A stretch of DNA of 57,396 bases, from NCBI RefSeq assembly GCF_014650115.1, contig NZ_BMUI01000040.1, positions 1 to 57,396 on the forward strand, in the 5' to 3' direction. This DNA is from Streptomyces olivaceoviridis (GTDB lineage: Bacteria > Actinomycetota > Actinomycetes > Streptomycetales > Streptomycetaceae). This document shows, piece by piece, positions 51,887 to 57,396 of this stretch. Within the stretch, counting starts at the first letter, position 1. The number at the start of each line of letters is the position of its first letter. The notes under the pieces were generated by a model. It was not told the DNA's origin and searched no databases. It saw nothing but the letters and a program-made list of their open reading frames with translations. A program made the position numbers and the translations under genes.

Positions 51887-54800
51887 CTACCTTCCGAATT
51901 CGTCATCGATGAGGGCCAGCAGCTCGTCCTGGGTGACCTGGTCCAGGTCACGCTCGCCTGCCGGGGCGCGGGTGACCTCGCCGAGCAGCGCGCGGAGTCG
52001 CTCCGCCAGGGGTGCGCGCTCGTCGGCGTCCGGGGGGAGAGCGGCCACGGCCGCTTCCAGCCGGTCCAGTTCCGCGGTCACCGACGGCCGCACGGTGGCC
52101 GCCTGCCGGCGCAGCCGGTCGTGCAGGTGGCGGGCCAGCTCCTCGGCGGTCGGGTGGTTGTAGGCGAGAGTCGCGGACAGTTCCAGGCCGGTCCGGGCGC
52201 GCAGACGGTTGCGCAGTTCGACGGCGGTCATGGAGTCCAGCCCGAGTTCGGTCAGCGTACGGTCCTCACCGAGGGCGCCCGGGTCGCGGTGGCCCAGTAC
52301 GGCAGCCAGTGCGGACCGCACGGTCCGCAGTACCAGACGCTGCTGCTCCGGCTCGGAGAGCCCGGCCAGCCGGTCGAGGAGGGCCGCCGCCGGCTCGGCC
52401 GCGCGGTCGGGAACGAGCCCGGCCACCACGGGCGTGACCCGCTCGGCCGGGAAGCGTTCCCAGTCGACGTCCGCGACGACGGCGAACGCCGCGTCGGTGG
52501 CGGCGAGCCCCCGGACGGCGAGCGCCGGCTCCATGGGATTCATGCCGTGCCGGCCGGCCGCTCCGGCGACGGCGTCCGCCGCGGCCAGCCCGTCCCCTGC
52601 CCAGGGGCCCCAGGCGATCGACGTGGCGGGCAGGCCGAGGGCCCGGCGGTGGGCGGCGAGCGCGTCGAGGAAGGCGTTGCCCGGCGCGTAGTTGCCCTGC
52701 CCGGCGGTGCCGAGTGTGCCGGCGACCGAGGAGAACAGCACGAACGCGGTCAGGGGACGCGCACGGGTGAGCTGGTGCAGATGCCAGGCGGCAAGGGCCT
52801 TGGCGCGCAGTACGGGTTCCATGCGGGCCGGGGTCAGACCGTCGAGGGTGGTGTCGTCGACGACGGCCGCCGCGTGCACGACGGCGTCCGGGGGGTAGCG
52901 GTCCAACAGGTCGGCCAACGCGCTCCGGTCCCCGATGTCGCAGGTGACGGCGGTCGCCGTGACACCGTCTGCCGCCAGTTCCTCACACAGCTCCGCGATA
53001 CCGGGGGCGTCGTTCCCGCGGCGGCCGGCCAGCACCACGTGCGCGGCTCCCTCGGCCGCGAGCCACCGCGCCACGTGCCGGCCCAGGGCGCCCGTGCCGC
53101 CGGTGACGAGCACCGTCCCGGCCGGGCGCCAGGGGGTCCCGTCGTACGAGGTGCGCACGAGGCGGCGGGTGCGCAGTCCGTCGTCCCGTACGGCGAGCTG
53201 GTCCCGGCCGGAGACGAGCGCCGTGACGAGCAGCTCCGTCGCGGCGGCGGACGGTGCGGCGGGTACGTCCACGACACCGCCCCACAGCTCGGGACGCTCG
53301 TCGCGGAGCACCGGGCCGAGGCCCCACAACAGGGAGTGTCCCAGGCCGCTCACCGGGTCGTCCCCGTCGACGGCGACGGCACCACGGGTGACGAACCACA
53401 GCGGAGCGGCGGCCTCCTCGGCGGCCATCCGGCGGGTCAGGTCCACGATGGCCGCCGCCTCGTCGAGACCGGCCACCGGCGTGCGTCCGTCCGTCGCGTC
53501 GGATCCGCCGGCCGCGGGCAGGAGGATGACGACGCCGGCGACCGGCCGCCGCGCGACCCGGGCCGGGACGTCCTCGATGCGGACCACGGCCGGCTCCGCT
53601 CCCCGCACGTCCAGTGCCGTGACCACGGCCTCCGTGAGGGGGTCCTCGACGGTGGACGGCACGACGAGCCAGGTGCCGGCCATGTCTTTCGCGGACGGGT
53701 CGGTGACGACGGTTTCCCACGCGAGTGCGTAGCGCCAGCGGTCCAGCGCCGCACCGTCCCCGCTCCTGTGGTGCCAGCGTTCCAGCGCGGGCAGCACCTC
53801 GCTCAGCCTGGGGTCGCCGTCGACGCGCAGGCTCCTGGTCAGGGCGCTGAGGTCCTGTCGTCGTACGAGAGTCCAGAACTCGCTGTCCGGTTCCCGTGGT
53901 TCGAGCCAGTAGCGGCGGCGCTGGAAGGTGTAGGTCGGCAGATCGGTCAGGCGTGCCCCGGGGAACACGGTCTCCCACCGGGGGGTGACCCCGTGTGCGG
54001 CCAACTCGCCCAGTGCCGTGACCGTCTGGACGTCCTCGGGACTGCCTCGCCGTGCGCTGGGCACGAATCGGACGCCGGGGACGTCGTCGGCGCACTCCTG
54101 CGCCAGGGCGGTCAGCACGGCGTCCGGCCCGATCTCGCAGAACGTGCGGACTCCGCGCGCCAGTGCCGCGCGCACACCGTCGTAGAACCGCACCGGTTCT
54201 CTGACCTGCCGCACCCAGTGGTCCGGCTCCGTCACGTCGCCCGCCGCAAGCAGGGGAATGGACGGCTGGTGGAACGTCAGGTCGCCCACGACCGTGGCGA
54301 AGGCGTCGAGCATGCCGTCCATGTGGTGGGAGTGGAAGGCGTGGCTCACCCGGAGTCTGCGGGCCCCGGGCCAGCGGGTGGCGTACGTCTCCACGGCTTC
54401 GGCGTCGCCCGACAGGACCACCGACCGGGGTCCGTTGACCGCGGCCACGCACACCCCGTCCGCGAGCGTGTCCGTCACCTCCTCCTCCGAGGCGCGCACC
54501 GACACCATCACGCCGCCGTCGCGGGCCAGCCGCTCCATCAGATCGGCGCGTGCGGCCACCAGACGGCACGCGTCCTGAAGGGACAGGACGCCCGCCACGT
54601 GTGCGGCAGCCACCTCTCCGACGGAATGGCCGATCACGGCGTCGGGCACCATGCCCCACGACTCCCACAGGCGGTACAGGGCCACCTGGAAGGCGAACAG
54701 CGCCCGCTGCGCCATGGCGGTGCCCCGCAGCACGTCCGCGTCGTCCACCCGGACGCCGCCCACGCCCGCGCTCGCCTCGGCGAACGCGGTGGCGAACACC

Positions 54801-57396
54801 GGGAAGGCGGCGGCCAGTTCCTCACCCATTCCCGGCAGCTGTGCGCCCTGCCCCGAGAAGAGGAAGGCCAGCCCACCGGGTGCCGCGGGACCCGTCACGA
54901 CGGGGTGCGGCGGATCGCCCGCCGCGAGCGCGGCCAGGGCCGCCCGGAAGCCTTCCGCGCCGCGTGCGACCACGACCGCACGATGGTGCAGCAGGGCGCG
55001 CGTCGTGGCCAGCGAGAACCCGAAGTCGCGGACGTCGGCGCCCTCCACCTGGTCCAGCAGGGCGCGCGCCTGGTCGCGCAGCGCCCCCTCCGTGTGTGCC
55101 GACACCAGCCAGGGCACCGGCCGCCGGGGTTCGCCGGACGGGGAGGGCCGGTCGTCGGGCACGCCCGGCGCGGCCTCCAGGATGAGGTGGGCGTTGGTGC
55201 CGCTGATCCCGAACGCCGACACGCCCGCGCGCAGCGGCCCCTCCCACGCGCGCGCCTCATCCAGCACGCGCACCGCGCCCGCCTCCCAGTCCACCTCGGA
55301 GGTGGGTGTCTTCGCGTGCAGGGTCGGGGGCAGCAGCCGGTGTTCCAGGGCCTTCACCATCTTGATCACGCCGGCCACGCCTGCGGCGGCCTGGGCGTGG
55401 CCGATGTTGGACTTGAGTGACCCGAGCCACAGCGGCTCCTCACCGGAGCGGTCCTGGCCGTACGTCGCCAGCAATGCCCGCGCCTCGATCGGGTCACCCA
55501 GCCGGGTCCCTGTGCCGTGGGCCTCCACGGCGCCGACTTCGGACGGCCGCAGTCCGGCGTCGGCCAGGGCCTGCCGGATGACCCGCTCCTGGGCGAGGCC
55601 GTTCGGCGCCGTCAGTCCGTTCGAGGCGCCGTCCTGGTTCACCGCCGAGCCGCGTATCACCGCCAGGACCCGGTGGCCGTTGCGCCTGGCGTCGGACAGC
55701 CGTTCCAGCACGAGCACGCCGACGCCCTCGGACCAGCCTGTTCCGTCGGCCCCCTGTCCGAAGGACTTGCACCGACCGTCCGGTGACAGGCCGCCCTGCC
55801 GGGTGAACGCCATGAAGGGACCGGGTGTCGCCATCACGGTCGCGCCACCCGCCAGGGCCAGGGAGCACTCGTCGCGGCGCAGCGACTGCGCGGCCAGGTG
55901 GAGCGCCACCAGCGAAGAGGAGCACGCCGTGTCCACCGACAGCGCGGGACCTGTGAGCCCCAGGACGTAGGAGACGCGTCCGGAGGCCACACTGGGCGCC
56001 GTGCCGGTGAGCACGTGCGTCTCCCCGTCCTCGGCCGGGTGGTGCAACGGGGGTCCGTATCCCTGGTCGGTCACGCCGACGAAGACTCCGGCCCTGCTGC
56101 CGCGCAACGCGTGCGGGTCGATGCCCGCCCGTTCCAGCGCCTCCCAGCTCGTCTCCAGCAGCAGCCGCTGCTGCGGGTCCATGGTCAGGGCCTCGCGCGG
56201 GGAGATGCCGAAGAAGTCGGCGTCGAACTCGCCCGCGTCGCGCAGGAAACCGCCGTTGCGGGCGGCGGAGAACCCGGGTCCGCCGGGGACGGACAGCGCC
56301 GCCAGGTCCCAGCCGCGGTCGGCGGGGAACGGCGTGATCGCATCCGTGCCCGTGGCGACGAGCCGCCACAGGTCGTCCGGGCCGGTCACTCCGCCCGGGT
56401 ATCGGCAGGCCATTCCCACGATCGCGATGGGGTCGTCGGCTGCCGGAGCGGACGGCGCTCCGGGAACGGCGGTGTCCTCCTCCGTTCCAGTGCCGCCGAG
56501 GAGCGCGTCGAGGTGTGCGGCCAGACCGAGGGCCGAGGGGTGGTCGAACACCACTGTGGCGGGCAGGGTCAGCCCGGTGGCCCGGGCGAGCCGGACGCGT
56601 AGCTCGACAGCGGTGAAGGAGTCGAAGCCCATGTCACGGAAGGCCTGGTCGGTGGCGATCGCCTGTGCGGAGGTGTGTCCCAGGACCTCGGCGGCGTGTT
56701 TCCGGACGAGTTCCACCAGGAACGCGGAGCGTTCCCGTGCCGCCAGGTCCGCGAGCCGCGCCGTGAGCCCCGGGTCCTGGTCCTGGCCTTCCGACTCGGC
56801 CGGCCGGGCCGGCGCGTCCGCGCGGGCGGCTTCGGGGAGGGCCGACAGCAGTGGGCTCGGACGCGTCGCGGTGAACGTCGGCAGGAAGCGGGGCCAGTCC
56901 AGGTCCGCCACGACGAGCGCGGTCTCGTCCTCGTCCAGGGCCCGGTGGAGTGCGGAGACGGCGAGGTCCGGCTGCATGGGCACGACTCCGAGCCGCCTCA
57001 GACGGCCGTCGTGCCCGGGAGTCGCGCCGACCATGCCGGCTCCGCTCCACGCGCCCCAGGCGATCGAGGTGGCGGTGCGGCCCCGGGCCCGGCGGTGCGC
57101 GGCGAGGGCGTCCAGGAAGGCGTTGGCAGCGGCGTAACCCGCCTGGCCACCGCTGCCCCACGCCGCCGCGCCCGACGAGAACAGCACGAACGCGTCCAGC
57201 GCGGCACCGGCCGTCAACTCGTCCAGATGCCGTGCGCCGGCCGCCTTGCCCGCGAGTTCCTCGTCCAGCCGGCGCGTCGTCAGGGACTCCAGGGCGACGG
57301 TCCCGGTGCTCACTCCGGCGGCGTGGACGACCGTGCGCAGCGGCACGTCGTCCGGGATCCCCGCGATCACCCGCGCCAGAGCGTCCCGGTCCGCCA
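51887..57396 (-). CDS. Type I modular PKS, partial at window edge
   Basis: The 5' end lies beyond position 57396; 1836 codons are visible. The window enters inside a KR (WGSGGQAGYAAANAFLDA, Tyr ~87 from the edge), then ACP (GFDSFTAVELR ~258). A full module follows: KS (VDTACSSSLVALH, Cys ~490), AT (GHSVGEVAA, Ser ~922; HAFHSHH), KR (TGGTGALGRHVA; VVDD; NYAPGNAF, Tyr ~1567), ACP (GLDSMTAVELR ~1720), and a C-terminal docking region (LDQVTQDELLALIDDEFGR). HAFH predicts malonyl-CoA. There is no DH between AT and KR, so the module leaves a hydroxyl. The first KR lacks LDD and has the Trp near Tyr seen in A-type KRs; the second is B-like. The docking tail should hand the chain to the PKS at 51876. 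Confidence 0.95.
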   Translation of the reverse strand, partial: ADRDALARVIAGIPDDVPLRTVVHAAGVSTGTVALESLTTRRLDEELAGKAAGARHLDELTAGAALDAFVLFSSGAAAWGSGGQAGYAAANAFLDALAAHRRARGRTATSIAWGAWSGAGMVGATPGHDGRLRRLGVVPMQPDLAVSALHRALDEDETALVVADLDWPRFLPTFTATRPSPLLSALPEAARADAPARPAESEGQDQDPGLTARLADLAARERSAFLVELVRKHAAEVLGHTSAQAIATDQAFRDMGFDSFTAVELRVRLARATGLTLPATVVFDHPSALGLAAHLDALLGGTGTEEDTAVPGAPSAPAADDPIAIVGMACRYPGGVTGPDDLWRLVATGTDAITPFPADRGWDLAALSVPGGPGFSAARNGGFLRDAGEFDADFFGISPREALTMDPQQRLLLETSWEALERAGIDPHALRGSRAGVFVGVTDQGYGPPLHHPAEDGETHVLTGTAPSVASGRVSYVLGLTGPALSVDTACSSSLVALHLAAQSLRRDECSLALAGGATVMATPGPFMAFTRQGGLSPDGRCKSFGQGADGTGWSEGVGVLVLERLSDARRNGHRVLAVIRGSAVNQDGASNGLTAPNGLAQERVIRQALADAGLRPSEVGAVEAHGTGTRLGDPIEARALLATYGQDRSGEEPLWLGSLKSNIGHAQAAAGVAGVIKMVKALEHRLLPPTLHAKTPTSEVDWEAGAVRVLDEARAWEGPLRAGVSAFGISGTNAHLILEAAPGVPDDRPSPSGEPRRPVPWLVSAHTEGALRDQARALLDQVEGADVRDFGFSLATTRALLHHRAVVVARGAEGFRAALAALAAGDPPHPVVTGPAAPGGLAFLFSGQGAQLPGMGEELAAAFPVFATAFAEASAGVGGVRVDDADVLRGTAMAQRALFAFQVALYRLWESWGMVPDAVIGHSVGEVAAAHVAGVLSLQDACRLVAARADLMERLARDGGVMVSVRASEEEVTDTLADGVCVAAVNGPRSVVLSGDAEAVETYATRWPGARRLRVSHAFHSHHMDGMLDAFATVVGDLTFHQPSIPLLAAGDVTEPDHWVRQVREPVRFYDGVRAALARGVRTFCEIGPDAVLTALAQECADDVPGVRFVPSARRGSPEDVQTVTALGELAAHGVTPRWETVFPGARLTDLPTYTFQRRRYWLEPREPDSEFWTLVRRQDLSALTRSLRVDGDPRLSEVLPALERWHHRSGDGAALDRWRYALAWETVVTDPSAKDMAGTWLVVPSTVEDPLTEAVVTALDVRGAEPAVVRIEDVPARVARRPVAGVVILLPAAGGSDATDGRTPVAGLDEAAAIVDLTRRMAAEEAAAPLWFVTRGAVAVDGDDPVSGLGHSLLWGLGPVLRDERPELWGGVVDVPAAPSAAATELLVTALVSGRDQLAVRDDGLRTRRLVRTSYDGTPWRPAGTVLVTGGTGALGRHVARWLAAEGAAHVVLAGRRGNDAPGIAELCEELAADGVTATAVTCDIGDRSALADLLDRYPPDAVVHAAAVVDDTTLDGLTPARMEPVLRAKALAAWHLHQLTRARPLTAFVLFSSVAGTLGTAGQGNYAPGNAFLDALAAHRRALGLPATSIAWGPWAGDGLAAADAVAGAAGRHGMNPMEPALAVRGLAATDAAFAVVADVDWERFPAERVTPVVAGLVPDRAAEPAAALLDRLAGLSEPEQQRLVLRTVRSALAAVLGHRDPGALGEDRTLTELGLDSMTAVELRNRLRARTGLELSATLAYNHPTAEELARHLHDRLRRQAATVRPSVTAELDRLEAAVAALPPDADERAPLAERLRALLGEVTRAPAGERDLDQVTQDELLALIDDEFGR

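Overview
The very high G+C content, the NRPS and modular PKS genes, the CbrC, CGNR, HxlR and SpoIIE-type proteins, and the many actinobacterial insertion-sequence remnants point to a Streptomyces or close relative. The window reads like an accessory part of the chromosome, probably an arm: real genes are separated by truncated, frameshifted or internally deleted ones and by at least seven transposase remnants.

Layout. 1-8000: an intact IS701-type element (615-2021) sits exactly in the stop codon of a CGNR zinc-finger gene. Next come a divergent TPR-like gene with a leaderless promoter, a GNAT acetyltransferase, two decayed AraC regulators, a broken phosphopantetheine adenylyltransferase (coaD) paralogue and an IS5-type remnant. 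8042-16021: a compact five-gene NRPS operon (stand-alone adenylation protein; PCP-Cy-A-PCP synthetase with a cysteine-like code; cytochrome P450; type II thioesterase; SAM methyltransferase). It should build a thiazoline attached to an unidentified starter acid. It is bordered by IS5 and IS630 remnants. 16189-28000: mostly a gene graveyard, with intact CbrC, LysR/PhzF pair, a secreted I36-like protein, small membrane and secreted proteins, and an alpha/beta hydrolase.

28652-30706: a tightly coupled three-gene operon. It encodes a TIGR04222-type membrane protein ending in a Ser/Gly/Cys tail, a DUF692 (MNIO-family) multinuclear iron enzyme, and a small partner protein. This is the most attractive candidate for an undescribed system: a membrane-anchored, cysteine-modified RiPP-like product. 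31275-41400: a kinase fragment, an HxlR regulator divergent from an NmrA-type oxidoreductase with a clear operator, a membrane SpoIIE phosphatase, an HdeD-like protein, an esterase, a beta-lactamase-fold serine hydrolase, and more fragments (HNH nuclease, lysyl-PG synthase, Gfo/Idh, IS5, IS256).

41470-57396: two type I modular PKS genes on the minus strand; the upstream one runs off the right edge. Visible order: (KR)-ACP / KS-AT(malonyl)-KR-ACP // KS-AT(methylmalonyl)-DH-KR-ACP / KS-AT(methylmalonyl)-DH-KR-ACP. The last PKS has no thioesterase, and no further PKS follows before the serine hydrolase. The line is therefore either continued elsewhere or cut by rearrangement. The predicted partial chain is hydroxyl, hydroxyl, then two alpha-methyl-enoyl units.
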